Assembly: GCF_015704865.1 (NCBI RefSeq)
Contig: NZ_JADQTO010000019.1
Span: forward strand, 62,001 to 126,000
Direction of reading: 5' to 3'
Length of the DNA: 64,000 bases
DNA from: Actinoplanes aureus
GTDB lineage: Bacteria > Actinomycetota > Actinomycetes > Mycobacteriales > Micromonosporaceae
In this document: piece by piece, positions 48,491 through 57,738 of the stretch
How the letters are laid out: the number at the start of each line of letters is the position of its first letter
Position numbering within the stretch: the first letter of the stretch is position 1
Made by a program: the position numbers and the translations under genes
The notes under the pieces: generated by a model
The model's database searches: none
What the model was told of the DNA's origin: nothing
The model's input: only the letters and a program-made list of their open reading frames with translations

Positions 48491-49224
48491 TCGATCGTGT
48501 GGCCGCCGTTCACGGTGATCCGCTCGCCGGTCACGAACCGGGCCGCGTCGGAGGCCACGAACGCCACCACGTCGGCGATGTCGGCCGGCGTGCCGATGCG
48601 GCCCAGTGGCACCTCCGCCACGTACCCGGCGGTGTCCGCGTCCCCGTGCCGTTCCACCGGGATCCAGCCGGGCGCCACGACGTTCACCGTGATGCCGTCG
48701 CGGCCCAGCTCCCGTGCCCAGGTCCGGGCCAGGCCGATCTGCGCGCCCTTCGCCGCGTTGTACGCCGACGCCCCGGGAAGGGCCCGCTCGAACGAGTCCG
48801 ATCCGATGTGGATGAACCGGCCGCCACCCAGCTCACGCATGCCGGGCAGGGCCGCTTGGAGCAGTAGCGTCGGGCTCTTGACGAAGAACTCCAGTTGGTC
48901 GAGGTGGTCCTGCCAGGTCACCTGCTCGGCCGGGGCGGTCGGCTGGGGGCCGGTGGCGTTGGCGACGACGACCTGCACCGGGCCGAGCCGCTCGGTGGCG
49001 GCGGCGACGAGATCGCGTACCTCCGCCTCGTTCGTCACGTCGGCCCCCAGGGCCGCCGCTCGCCCGCCGGCGGCGATGATCTCGGCGGCCACCCGCTCGG
49101 CGCCGTCGGAGTCGGAACGGTAGTTGATCGCGACCGGCCGGCCGTCGGCGGCGAGCCGGCGCGCGATGTGCGCGCCGAGTCCCCGGGAGGCGCCGGTCAC
49201 CAGAGCTGTACCCAAGATCGTCAC
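48487..49224 (-). CDS. Short-chain dehydrogenase/reductase
   Basis: 245 residues. The NAD(P) loop is TGASRGLG, the catalytic Ser lies in HIGSDSFE and YNAAK gives Tyr and Lys. The C-terminus ERITVNGGHTID resembles FabG-like oxidoreductases. The NADP-type residues NYRSDSD suggest NADPH. GTG start overlaps the stop of the upstream DUF3616-type gene (GTGA). Confidence 0.88.
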   Translation of the reverse strand: MTILGTALVTGASRGLGAHIARRLAADGRPVAINYRSDSDGAERVAAEIIAAGGRAAALGADVTNEAEVRDLVAAATERLGPVQVVVANATGPQPTAPAEQVTWQDHLDQLEFFVKSPTLLLQAALPGMRELGGGRFIHIGSDSFERALPGASAYNAAKGAQIGLARTWARELGRDGITVNVVAPGWIPVERHGDADTAGYVAEVPLGRIGTPADIADVVAFVASDAARFVTGERITVNGGHTID

Positions 49225-50294
49225 GTAGGTAGAAGTAGCACGTCGGCGATGACCGCGCCGTCCTCGGTCAGGCGGATCGGCGCCGGGCTGTCGTAAACCA
49301 CCAGGACCCGGTCCTCGCCGAGCAGGCTCATACCCTCGGCGTGATCGTCGCCCTCGCCGTAGGTGAGCTCCAGTTCCCGGCTGATCAGGTCGTCGCGGAC
49401 GATCGACGGCTGCTCCACGCGGCAGGCGCCGTGCCAGCGGTAGACGCGTACCGGACCGTCCAGGTCCATCGTCGGACCGGCCAGGACCAGCAGGTCGTCG
49501 CGGTGCGGGCAGAGGTCGCGCACGCCGAGGCCGTTCAGGTCGAGCACATGCTTACGGTACGGCCGCCCGTCCTCGAACTTCCGCAGCCGCAACCGGGTGG
49601 GGTCGTCGTCGGTCACGTACGGCCGCAACTCCAGCACGAACGCCCAGCCGCGCAGCACCGGCCCGCGCAGCCCCAGGTAGACCCGATCGCCGCTGACCGC
49701 GATGCCCTCGATGTCCAGGCCGTTGTCCTTGCCCGGGATCGGGAGGAACGCTGCCAGGTGCTCGTCGTCGCGCAGCAGCCGGCGCAGGTCGTCGCGGACG
49801 CTGACGGCGGCGGCGTGATGGGTCACGCCGTCCACCTCCAACTCGCGTACCGGGGTGGGCACCCCGTCCACCTCGGTGATCGGCAGCCGGACCAGGATCT
49901 GCCGGTTGGCCTGGCCCTCCACCCGGGCCAGGCGGCGCAGCGCCTTCTGCCCGGCGTGCCGGTCCTTGATCTGCTTACGGCGCAGGCTGTGCGAACCGAC
50001 CGCCCACAGGAAGTCGCCGGTCCGCGCCAGCCCTTCGACGTCGGCCTCCTCGTCGGCGTCGACGCCGGGCAGGTCGACGAAGTCCGCGAGCCGGAAGCTC
50101 GCCTCCGCGTCGAACTCGACGGGCCGATCCGGGTCGTCGGCGAGCAGCCGCTCGATGGTGGCGGTCTCGTCACCGGCGATCCAGAGGGCCCGCCGGTCCA
50201 GCCGGACCGCGGAGAGGTTGGTGTGCGTGGACGCGGCCTGCGACTTGTCGGAGAACCGCAGCCGCACCGTGTAGTCGACCGTCATGGTCAACAT
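49221..50294 (-). CDS. DUF3616-type protein
   Basis: 357 residues, no signal peptide. VEGLARTGDFLWAVGSHSLRRKQ, DIEGIAVSGDRVYLGLRGPVLRG and HAEGMSLLGEDRVLVVYDSP read as repeated blades of a beta-propeller; the sequence fits the DUF3616 family. Function unknown. ATG 50294 follows GGTGAA; ATG 50285 is an alternative. It is coupled to the SDR downstream. Confidence 0.75.
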   Translation of the reverse strand: MLTMTVDYTVRLRFSDKSQAASTHTNLSAVRLDRRALWIAGDETATIERLLADDPDRPVEFDAEASFRLADFVDLPGVDADEEADVEGLARTGDFLWAVGSHSLRRKQIKDRHAGQKALRRLARVEGQANRQILVRLPITEVDGVPTPVRELEVDGVTHHAAAVSVRDDLRRLLRDDEHLAAFLPIPGKDNGLDIEGIAVSGDRVYLGLRGPVLRGWAFVLELRPYVTDDDPTRLRLRKFEDGRPYRKHVLDLNGLGVRDLCPHRDDLLVLAGPTMDLDGPVRVYRWHGACRVEQPSIVRDDLISRELELTYGEGDDHAEGMSLLGEDRVLVVYDSPAPIRLTEDGAVIADVLLLPT

Positions 50295-50390
50295 GGTTTC
50301 ACCGGCGGTCCACCGCCGGGTCCGGGTCGCCGGACCGTGCCGCCCGTCCGACCAGGCCGGGGGCATGGCCCGTTCTCCCGATTGAACTTT

Positions 50391-51095
50391 TCACCGTGTC
50401 AGGGTCAGCGCGAGCCCGTTCAGGACCACCTCGAGGCCGTTGCGGAACTTCGTCTCGCGTACCTCCGCGGGGTCGGTCTCGTCGTCGCCGGAGGCGGCGG
50501 ACAGGTGCGCGTAACCCGCGGCTGCCCGCCGGGCCGCGGGCAGCAGGCGCGCCACGAGCTCTGCCTCGGTCGCACCCGAGCGGGCCACCGTGGTGAGCCA
50601 GGCGGCCTCGGTGGTACTCATCCCGGTCACATACCCCAGCACGGTGTAGATCCCGCGATCCGGATCGGCGAAGCCGGCCGCCGCGAAGAGCGCGGCCAGC
50701 CGATTCGAGTGCGCCATCAGGTTGGGCCCGAGGTACGCGAGACCGGCCTGCGCGAGCACCGACGACAGCCACGGGTGGCGCAGAGCCGTCGCGCGGAAGG
50801 AGAGCGCCGCCGCGGTGACGTCAGCGCGCCAGTCGGGACCGGGGTCGGGCACGGTCATCTCGCCGAAGACCTCGTCGACGGCGAGTTCCAGCAGCTCCTC
50901 CTTGGTGGCGACGTGCCGGTAGAGCGAGGTGGCACCGGCGTTCAGCCGGCTGCCGAGCTTTCGCATGCTGAGCTGCTCGATCCCTTCGGCGTCGAGCACG
51001 GTGATCGCTTCCCGGACGATGCTCGCCCGGCTGAGTGCGGGTTGATCGGGTTGCCGCTGCTCGCGGGCCCAGACCGAAGGAATCTTCGCGGCCAT
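50391..51095 (-). CDS. TetR-family repressor, tetracycline-repressor-like C-terminus
   Basis: 234 residues. The helix-turn-helix is IEQLSMRKLGSRLNAGATSLYRHVATKEELLELA, followed by a TetR_C-like ligand domain. AGAGGAG precedes the ATG. It diverges from a DHA2-type MFS exporter, and the 115-bp gap contains four phased GCGTAC boxes; it very likely represses the pump until a drug-like ligand binds. Confidence 0.92.
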   Translation of the reverse strand: MAAKIPSVWAREQRQPDQPALSRASIVREAITVLDAEGIEQLSMRKLGSRLNAGATSLYRHVATKEELLELAVDEVFGEMTVPDPGPDWRADVTAAALSFRATALRHPWLSSVLAQAGLAYLGPNLMAHSNRLAALFAAAGFADPDRGIYTVLGYVTGMSTTEAAWLTTVARSGATEAELVARLLPAARRAAAGYAHLSAASGDDETDPAEVRETKFRNGLEVVLNGLALTLTR

Positions 51096-51106
51096 GTCGC
51101 TCCTCT

Positions 51107-51185
51107 GCTGCGTACGTCGTTCGCATGAAGCGTACGCCAAATTGCACTTGCGTACAGCGTGCGCAGCTGCGTACGTTGTTCGCAT
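51107..51185. repeat. Four phased GCGTAC boxes within two near-identical 20-bp repeats
   Basis: GCGTAC starts at 51110, 51130, 51150 and 51169, 19-20 bp apart, i.e. about two helical turns. The outermost copies lie in 20-bp direct repeats (51107-51126 and 51166-51185) differing at one base. The array covers the divergent tetR-MFS promoters. Confidence 0.75.
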
Positions 51186-51210
51186 CGCCCCGATCATTGG
51201 AGGAATTGCC

Positions 51211-52671
51211 ATGGAAGCTCGTGATCCGCGCCGCTGGTGGATCCTGGTCGTGCTCTGCCTGAGCTCGCTGGTGCTGGTCATCGACAGCATGGCGCTCACC
51301 GTGGCGGTGCCGCCGATGACCGCGGACCTGGGCGCGACGGCCCAGGACATGCAGTGGATCCTCGACTCGTACATCCTGGTCTTCGCCGGTCTGTTGCTCA
51401 CCTCCGGCAGCCTCGGCGACCGGTTCGGCCGTCGCCGGGTGATGATCATCGGCCTGGTTCTCTTCGGAGCCGCGTCACTCGCCGCGACGTATGTGCAGGA
51501 TCCGATCGAGGTGATCGCCGCCCGGATCGCCATGGGGGTCGGTGGCGCCCTGATCATGCCGTCGACGTTGTCGATCCTGATCACGGTCTTCGACGCGGAG
51601 GAACGCAACAAGGCGATGGCCGCGTGGGGCTCGGTCTCCATGCTCGGCCTGGTGGGCAGTCCGGTGCTCGGCGGCGTCCTGATCGACCACTTCTCCTGGC
51701 GCTCGATCTTCTTCATCAACGTTCCGGTCGTGGTGCTCGCCATCGTCGCCGCGCTGGCCCTGATGCCGGAGTCCAAGGGCCCGTGGCAGAAGCCGGACCC
51801 GCTCGGTGCGATCCTCTCCGCCACCGGCATGGTCGCGCTGGTCTGGTGGATCATCGAGATCCCGCACGGCGGCTCGCTGATCACCCTGGGCATCGCGGTG
51901 CTGGCCCTGGTCGGCTTCGTGATCTGGGAGAACGTCACCTCGTCGCCGATGGTCCCGCTGGCCCTCTTCAAGAACCGTGACTTCAGTGGTGGCTCGCTCT
52001 CGCTGACCCTGGTGCAGGTCGGCAACGGTGGCCTGCTGCTGGTCTTCACCCAGTACCTGCAGTTCGTGCTCGGCTACTCGCCGATCAAGGCCGGCCTGGC
52101 GTTCGTGCCGCTCGCCGTGGCCGCGCTGATCGGCAACGCGACCGGTGCGGCGCTGGCCGCGAAGGTCGGCAACCGGGCGCTCGTGCTCACCGGGATGCTG
52201 GTGATGGCCGGCGCGTTCGTCCTGCTCGCCACGGTCTCCGCGTCGACCGGCTTCCTCGTGGCGGCGATCGGGCTGGGGCTGCTCGGCGTCGGCGCGGGCC
52301 TGGCCATGCCGGCGGCCATCAGTGCGCTGATGGGGACCATCCCGCCTGCGCAGGCCGGGGTCGGATCGGCGCTCAACGACACCATCCAGCAGGCCGGGAC
52401 CGCGCTCGGCGTCGCCATCCTCGGCTCGCTGCTGACCAGCGGCTACCGGGCTGAGATGCCGGCCGGAGCGCCCGCGGAGGCCCGGGAGTCGATCCTCGGC
52501 GCGGCCGGCGACCCGGCCCTGGCGGCGGCCGCGCGGGAAGCCTTCACCAGCGCGATGTCGACCACCTTCACGATCAGCGCGATCGGGGTGGTTGCGGCGG
52601 CGGTGCTGGCGGCGGTCGTCATGCGGGGTCGCAAGCCGGCGCCGGAGCGCGAGGAGGTCCTCGCCGGCTGA
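51211..52671 (+). CDS. MFS multidrug exporter, DHA2 (14-TM) family
   Basis: 486 residues with about 14 membrane spans. SMALTVAVPPMTADL, motif A GSLGDRFGRRRVM, LSWRSIFFINVPV-like FSWRSIFFINVPV and motif C GSPVLGGVLID mark the EmrB/QacA drug:H+ antiporters. ATG 51211 follows TTGGAGG. Regulated by the divergent TetR. Confidence 0.93.
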   Translation: MEARDPRRWWILVVLCLSSLVLVIDSMALTVAVPPMTADLGATAQDMQWILDSYILVFAGLLLTSGSLGDRFGRRRVMIIGLVLFGAASLAATYVQDPIEVIAARIAMGVGGALIMPSTLSILITVFDAEERNKAMAAWGSVSMLGLVGSPVLGGVLIDHFSWRSIFFINVPVVVLAIVAALALMPESKGPWQKPDPLGAILSATGMVALVWWIIEIPHGGSLITLGIAVLALVGFVIWENVTSSPMVPLALFKNRDFSGGSLSLTLVQVGNGGLLLVFTQYLQFVLGYSPIKAGLAFVPLAVAALIGNATGAALAAKVGNRALVLTGMLVMAGAFVLLATVSASTGFLVAAIGLGLLGVGAGLAMPAAISALMGTIPPAQAGVGSALNDTIQQAGTALGVAILGSLLTSGYRAEMPAGAPAEARESILGAAGDPALAAAAREAFTSAMSTTFTISAIGVVAAAVLAAVVMRGRKPAPEREEVLAG

Positions 52672-52689
52672 CCACACGGCGGCGCGGAG

Positions 52690-52716
52690 GTGGGGAGTCC
52701 AGCCCGGACTCCCCAC
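52690..52716. terminator. Bidirectional terminator between MFS and M28 genes
   Basis: GTGGGGAGTCC (52690-52700) and GGACTCCCCAC (52706-52716) form a perfect 11-bp stem with a 5-base loop, followed on the + side by ATTTC. Confidence 0.75.
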
Positions 52717-52726
52717 ATTTCAGCCG

Positions 52727-54106
52727 TCAGCCGGGTTGGGGTGCGGCAGCGGGGCTGCGAAGGCCGGACCGGCCGACCGCCCGGACACCGAAGAAGACGT
52801 TGTCCTTGGAGATGTCGACGGTCACGGAGGTGACGTTGCCGACCGGGATCACGTGCTCCCAGTCGGGAGCGGTGGTCTCGCGCCAGACCACCTCGTAGCC
52901 CGCCAGGTCCGCTTCGGTGCCGGCCTGCCAGCGCAGGGTGGTCTCGTTGGTGAGCTGCGTGGTGTCGATGACGACGCCGCGCGGGGTGCCGGGTGCCTGG
53001 GCCAAAGACCAGAGAGTGGCGGCATTCACCCTGGCGACGCGTGCGATGTAGTCGAAGTCGCAGAATTCGACCAGGTCCCCGTACTGGATGCCGTTCTCGA
53101 CGCGGACGTCCTGGTGTTCGTGGGCGAAGTTCTCCCGGGGCTCGGTGAAGCGGGCCGCCGGGTAGCCGCGCAACAGGAACGAGATGTGGTCGCTGCCGCG
53201 CAGGTAGCGGTCGCGGCGCCAGATCGGCCGGACGTTCATGCCGGTCTGCGGGTTCTCCGCGACGTCCTCGACGAACCGGCCGAGCTGGCGGGAGGGGCCG
53301 TCGTTCTCGCCGCCGACGCTGCGCCGCACGTTGGCCTGCGCGGCGGTCTCCGCGGTGGGTACGCCCTCGACGAAGAGCCGTACGGTGCGCGGGTCGGGTC
53401 TGGTGCCGTCGCCGGGGTTGCCGGTGCCGACGATGTCGTTGCTGAACATCGCCTGGATGTCGGCGTTGGCGTCCTTGTACCGCTGGGCCATGTGGTCGGA
53501 GCCGTAGAGGCCCTGTTCCTCGCCGGCGACCGCGGCGAAGACCAGGGTGGCGGCGGGGGAGCGGGTGGCGAGCACCCGGGCCAGCTCCATGATCACCGCG
53601 ACGCCGGACGCGTCGTCGTCGGCGCCGGGCGCGTCACTCACCGCGTCCAGCACGTCGGAGGCGCGGGAGTCGTAGTGGCCGGTCACCACGTAGATCCGCT
53701 CCGGCGAGGTGCTGCCGCGCAGGGTGGCGATCACGTTGGTGATCGTGGTGGGCACCGGGATCCGCGGCGAGACGGGCTGGACGAACGACTGGAGCTCGAC
53801 GGTCATCCGGCCCGCGGAGGCGGACGCGTACTCCTGGAGCTGCTGGTGGATCCAGTCCCGTGCGGCGCCGATGCCGCGTGCCGGGTCGGTCTGCGAGGAG
53901 AGGGTGTGCCGGGTGCCGAAGGAGGCCAGCTTCCGCACGATCGCCTCGATCCGGTCCGCGTCGATCTCGCGGAGGATCCTGCGCAGGTCGGCGTCCGGCG
54001 GGTGCTTGCGCGGGCCGGCCGCCTGTGCGGCCGGCGAGGAGCCGACCAGCGGTGCTGCGGCCGCGGCGGCAGCGGTCACGGACAGGAAGGTACGCCTTCT
54101 GGCCAT
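52727..54106 (-). CDS. Secreted M28-family zinc aminopeptidase
   Basis: 459 residues. The N-terminus ARRRTFLSVTAAAAAAAP fits a Tat signal (RRxFL). Zinc ligands appear in GHYDSR, GADDDASGV, GEEQG, and the late histidine in GSDHISF. A C-terminal beta domain (about 370-459, VTVDISKDNVFFGVRAVG) is FnIII-like. It would trim peptides outside the cell. ATG 54106 has GAGAG eight bases before it; GTG 54115 is also in frame. Confidence 0.9.
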   Translation of the reverse strand: MARRRTFLSVTAAAAAAAPLVGSSPAAQAAGPRKHPPDADLRRILREIDADRIEAIVRKLASFGTRHTLSSQTDPARGIGAARDWIHQQLQEYASASAGRMTVELQSFVQPVSPRIPVPTTITNVIATLRGSTSPERIYVVTGHYDSRASDVLDAVSDAPGADDDASGVAVIMELARVLATRSPAATLVFAAVAGEEQGLYGSDHMAQRYKDANADIQAMFSNDIVGTGNPGDGTRPDPRTVRLFVEGVPTAETAAQANVRRSVGGENDGPSRQLGRFVEDVAENPQTGMNVRPIWRRDRYLRGSDHISFLLRGYPAARFTEPRENFAHEHQDVRVENGIQYGDLVEFCDFDYIARVARVNAATLWSLAQAPGTPRGVVIDTTQLTNETTLRWQAGTEADLAGYEVVWRETTAPDWEHVIPVGNVTSVTVDISKDNVFFGVRAVGRSGLRSPAAAPQPG

Positions 54107-54155
54107 GGGAGACACTCTCGTCCACCCCGGACGAGATGTCCATGGCCATCGATAT

Positions 54156-54713
54156 TCAGATCGTGCCGGTGAGGTAGCGCTGGACGGTCGGCGCCAGCCA
54201 GGCGATCGCCGTCTCCCGGTCCAGCGCGACGACCGGCGGCAGGCGCAGCACGAACCGGCAGAGCGCGAAGCCGAGCATCTGTGTGGCGATCATGCCGGCC
54301 CGGGTGGGTGCCTCCGCCGGGTCCGGTGCCACCCGGGCGGCGAGCGGGCCGACCTGGGCGGCGAAGAGGCCGCGCATCCGCTCGGCCGCGGCCTCCTGGG
54401 TGACCGCGGCGCGCAGCAGGGCGAGCAGTGTCTCGTCACCCTCCCAGCGGCTGATGAAGTGGCTGACCAGGAGGGTGCCCAGCTGGTCGGCCGGTGCGCC
54501 GGTCAGGTCGGGCATGCGCAGGTCGAACTCGGCCGCCGCGGCGAACAGCCGCTCCTTGTTGCCGTAGTAGCGCATGACCATCGACGGGTCGATGCGCGCG
54601 TCGGCGGCGATCGCGCGGATGGTGGCCCGCTCGAACCCGTCGGCGGCGAACCGCTCCCGCGCGGCGGTCAGGATCGCGGCCCGGGTGGCGTCGGAGCGTC
54701 GTGGTGCGGTCAT
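54156..54713 (-). CDS. TetR-family repressor of the divergent monooxygenase
   Basis: 185 residues. Helix-turn-helix: ERATIRAIAADARIDPSMVMRYYGNKERLFA. The C-terminal region resembles TetR_C repressors of drug-modifying enzymes. Three copies of CCAACAAGTGTT lie between it and the FAD monooxygenase, indicating control of both genes. Confidence 0.92.
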   Translation of the reverse strand: MTAPRRSDATRAAILTAARERFAADGFERATIRAIAADARIDPSMVMRYYGNKERLFAAAAEFDLRMPDLTGAPADQLGTLLVSHFISRWEGDETLLALLRAAVTQEAAAERMRGLFAAQVGPLAARVAPDPAEAPTRAGMIATQMLGFALCRFVLRLPPVVALDRETAIAWLAPTVQRYLTGTI

Positions 54714-54727
54714 GCCCTCAGGCTATG

Positions 54728-54800
54728 CCAACAAGTGTTTGCCAACAAGTGTTGACTCGATCTCGTGAGAGCGCCTACCGTTGCCAACAAGTGTTGGCAA
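54728..54800. promoter_or_regulatory. Three CCAACAAGTGTT operators around the monooxygenase promoter
   Basis: Copies start at 54728, 54742 and 54784. The third sits in TTGCCAACAAGTGTTGGCAA (54781-54800), whose 9-bp arms are a perfect palindrome. TTGACT (54752-54757), 18 bp, TACCGT (54776-54781) is a plausible promoter flanked by the second and third operators, ideal for repression. Confidence 0.8.
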
Positions 54801-54818
54801 ACTGATCGGAGAAGCGTC

Positions 54819-56192
54819 ATGCACACCACCGTCGCCATCGTCGGAGCCGGACCGACCGGCCTGCTGCTCGCCGGGGACCTGGCCCTCGCCGGAGTTCCGG
54901 TGACCCTCTACGAACGTCGCAGCGACACGTCCAACCTCACCCGGGCGTTCGGCGTGCACGCCCGCACGCTGGAGCTCCTCGACGCCCGCGGGCTCGCCGA
55001 CGAGATCCTCACCACCGGTGTCCGGATCGACCGGCTCCGGCTCTTCGACCGCATCCGGCTCGACCTGTCCCGGCTGCCGTCCCGCTTCCCGTTCCTGTTG
55101 ATCACGCCGCAGTACCACGTGGAGCGGTCCCTGGAGGAGCGGGCGGTCAAGGCCGGCGCTCGGATCGTGCGCGGCGCGCGCCTCACCGGCCTGCGCCAGG
55201 ACGACTCCCGGGTGACGCTCGAGTTCGGCGAGGACACGGCCACCGCCGACTACGTGGTGGGCACCGACGGCGTGCACAGCGTCGTCCGCTCCGCACTCGG
55301 GCTGCCGTTCCCGGGCCGTGCCGTGCTCACCTCGATCATGCTGGCCGACGTGCGCCTGGCGCGGCCGCCGGAGGACGTGCTGGCGGTCAACGCGATCGGT
55401 GACGCGTTCGCGATGGTCGCCCCGTTCGGCGACGGGTGGTACCGGGTCTTCGCCTGGGACCGCCGCCGTCAGGTCACCGATCAGACCCCGGTAACGCTCG
55501 ACGAGATCCGCGCGGTGCTCGACCGGGTGCACGGCACCGACTTCGGGCTCGGCGAGGCGCGCTGGCTGTCCCGGTTCCACAGCGACGAGCGGCAGGCGCC
55601 GCGCTACCGGGTGGGACGGGTCTTCCTCGCCGGGGACGCGGCACACGTGCACTCACCGGCCGGTGGCCAGGGCATGAACACCGGGCTGCAGGACGCGGCG
55701 AACCTCTCCTGGAAACTCGCCGCCGCGGTGCGGGGCTGGGCGCCGGACGGGCTGCTGGACACCTACCAGGCGGAGCGCCACCCGGTCGGCGAGCTGGTCC
55801 TGCGCAGCAGCGGCGCGCTGATCCGGATGGCCATGGTCCGGTCCACGGTGGGCCGGTGGGCCCGCAACACCGCGGGCTCCGTGCTGCTGAGGCTGCCGCC
55901 GGTGGTCCGGCGCGCGACCGGCGTCATCTCCGGCGTCGGCATCTCCTATCCGGGCGCGCCGCGCGCGGAGGACGTGGCCCTGCGGGGCGGCGAGCGCCTT
56001 TACGAGGCGCTGCGCGAGGGCAAATACGTGCTGATCACCGGTTCCCCCGTTCCGGGACATGCGGACCGCCTGCGCGTGGCGGCGCCGGAGGCGGACTCCG
56101 GCGAGGCGAGGCTGATCCGGCCGGACGGCTATGTTGCGTGGCACGGACCGGCCGCCGAGGCCGCGGCGGTGCTGCCCCGCTTCCTGCCGTAG
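54819..56192 (+). CDS. FAD-dependent aromatic monooxygenase (group A)
   Basis: 457 residues. The FAD fingerprint VAIVGAGPTGLLLAGDLALAG, a DG motif (VVGTDGVHSVVRSALG) and the GD motif GRVFLAGDAAHVHSPAGGQGMNTGLQDAANLSWKL define the PheA/TetX/Rox class. Such enzymes hydroxylate phenols, polyketides or drugs such as rifampicin and tetracycline. TetR control fits a detoxifying role; the substrate is unknown. GATCGGAGAAG precedes the ATG. Confidence 0.9.
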   Translation: MHTTVAIVGAGPTGLLLAGDLALAGVPVTLYERRSDTSNLTRAFGVHARTLELLDARGLADEILTTGVRIDRLRLFDRIRLDLSRLPSRFPFLLITPQYHVERSLEERAVKAGARIVRGARLTGLRQDDSRVTLEFGEDTATADYVVGTDGVHSVVRSALGLPFPGRAVLTSIMLADVRLARPPEDVLAVNAIGDAFAMVAPFGDGWYRVFAWDRRRQVTDQTPVTLDEIRAVLDRVHGTDFGLGEARWLSRFHSDERQAPRYRVGRVFLAGDAAHVHSPAGGQGMNTGLQDAANLSWKLAAAVRGWAPDGLLDTYQAERHPVGELVLRSSGALIRMAMVRSTVGRWARNTAGSVLLRLPPVVRRATGVISGVGISYPGAPRAEDVALRGGERLYEALREGKYVLITGSPVPGHADRLRVAAPEADSGEARLIRPDGYVAWHGPAAEAAAVLPRFLP

Positions 56193-56258
56193 GCGATCCG
56201 CGGACCGCGCCCGAGGGGACGAGCTGTGATCGAGATTCGCGGGCGCCGGCCGGAGAGG

Positions 56259-56969
56259 TCAGCTGTCGCTGACCGCGGCGTCCACCCCGGTCTCGCGGCG
56301 GCCCAGGAAGACCGGGTCGCGCTGGGAGAGCACGTCGAGAGCGGCCTTGAGGGCGGCGCCGTGCTCGCGGACCTCGCCGCGCAGCCATTGCGGGCGGTAG
56401 ACGCGTACCGAGTCGTCGCCCACCCCGGTGGCGTCGACGCCGAGTGTCCGGCAGAGGGCCACGGCGCGCTGGAGGTGGAAGTCCTGGGTGACCACGATGG
56501 CCCGGTTCACCCCGAAGATCCGGTGAGCGCGTGAGCAGGAGTCGTACGTGTCGAACCCGGCGTGGTCCAGGATCACCTGACTCGCCGGTACGCCCCGGGC
56601 GACGAGCCAGACCAGCATCGCGCCCGGCTCGTCGTAGTCCCAGTCGGCGTGGTCGCCGGAGACCAGGATCGCCTTCACCTTGCCGGCCCGGTAGAGCTGA
56701 CGGGCGGTCTCCAGTCGCGCGGCCAGGAACGCCGAGGGCTGGCCGCCCGGCAGGACCTGGGCGCCGAGGACCAGCGCGACCGGGGCGGGTGGGACGGACC
56801 CCAGGTCGTGGACGTGGTCTTCCGCGGTCACGCGTACCCAATGATCCGCGCCGGCGATGGCGCTGACCACGAGGGTCGCGCTCAGCGCGCCCACCGTGAC
56901 CAGCCGGTTGAGGACGGCGCGCGGGGAGGGAAGCTTCGGCACCGGCCCGAGGATGTCAGATTCGGTCAA
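56259..56969 (-). CDS. SanA/YdcF-like DUF218 membrane protein
   Basis: About 236 residues: an N-terminal membrane segment (LVTVGALSATLVVSAIAGA) and a DUF218 domain with ALVLGAQVLPGGQPSAFLAARL, AILVSGDH and VTQDFHLQRA. SanA homologues affect envelope permeability and vancomycin exclusion. The start is uncertain: TTG 56969 with upstream GGGTGA, or GTG 56942; the frame is open much further. Confidence 0.8.
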   Translation of the reverse strand: MTESDILGPVPKLPSPRAVLNRLVTVGALSATLVVSAIAGADHWVRVTAEDHVHDLGSVPPAPVALVLGAQVLPGGQPSAFLAARLETARQLYRAGKVKAILVSGDHADWDYDEPGAMLVWLVARGVPASQVILDHAGFDTYDSCSRAHRIFGVNRAIVVTQDFHLQRAVALCRTLGVDATGVGDDSVRVYRPQWLRGEVREHGAALKAALDVLSQRDPVFLGRRETGVDAAVSDS

Positions 56970-57023
56970 CGAACCGTCACCCTGGCATCGGGCCGGACAG
57001 CTTCGATGCGGCAGCATGGCGTC

Positions 57024-57719
57024 ATGACCGAACGGGATCCCCTGATTCGCTGGGCGGTCGCCGCCCGGGATGCCCGCGTCTGGCGCCGCCCGGACGCGGT
57101 GATCGTGGCCTGCCCCGATCTGTCGCACTGGGACCGGCTCGTGATGGACGGCGACCCGGACGCGCTTGCGCTACTGGTCCGCGAGGTGCTGCCCGAGGTG
57201 ACCGGCGACTTCCGGCCGTTCGGTGCGGAGCAGCTGGTCGCCGCGGTGGTCGAGCGGGTCACGGAGCTGGAGGTCAGCGCCCGGTTCGCGTGGATGGAGA
57301 CCACCGAGCCGGTCGGTTCCCGCGCGCCGGGGGACCACAAGCCGGCCTGGCTGCCGGAGGACGCCTGGCCCGAGGTGAGCGAGCTCATCGAGGAATCGTT
57401 TCCGGACTCCTACGCGAAACCCGGCGACACCGACGTGCGGCGCTGGGCGGGCATCAGGGACGACGGTGGACGGCTGATCGCGGTCGCCGCGGAGGCCTGG
57501 TCCACCGACGAGATCGGCTTCCTGGCCGGAGTGACCACCCGCCCGGACGCCCGCGGCCGGGGCCTGGCGGCGGAGTTGTGCGGGTTCGTCGCGGACGACC
57601 AGCTGGTGGGGCGGGAGCGGGTGGCCCTGCTCGCGGACTACTGGAACACCGCGGCCATCGCCACCTACCGCAAGCTGGGCTTCACCCTCCGGCCGGTGGC
57701 GGCCGCCCGGCAACGCTGA
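57024..57719 (+). CDS. GNAT-family N-acetyltransferase
   Basis: 231 residues. The acetyl-CoA loop is VTTRPDARGRGLAAEL, followed by LADYWNTAAIATYRKLGFTLRP. The N-terminal half (1-120) is a second, degenerate GNAT-like or unknown domain. CAGCAT six bases before ATG 57024 suggests a leaderless start. The substrate is unknown. Confidence 0.85.
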   Translation: MTERDPLIRWAVAARDARVWRRPDAVIVACPDLSHWDRLVMDGDPDALALLVREVLPEVTGDFRPFGAEQLVAAVVERVTELEVSARFAWMETTEPVGSRAPGDHKPAWLPEDAWPEVSELIEESFPDSYAKPGDTDVRRWAGIRDDGGRLIAVAAEAWSTDEIGFLAGVTTRPDARGRGLAAELCGFVADDQLVGRERVALLADYWNTAAIATYRKLGFTLRPVAAARQR

Positions 57720-57738
57720 CGGCCGCCGCCGGAAGGTG

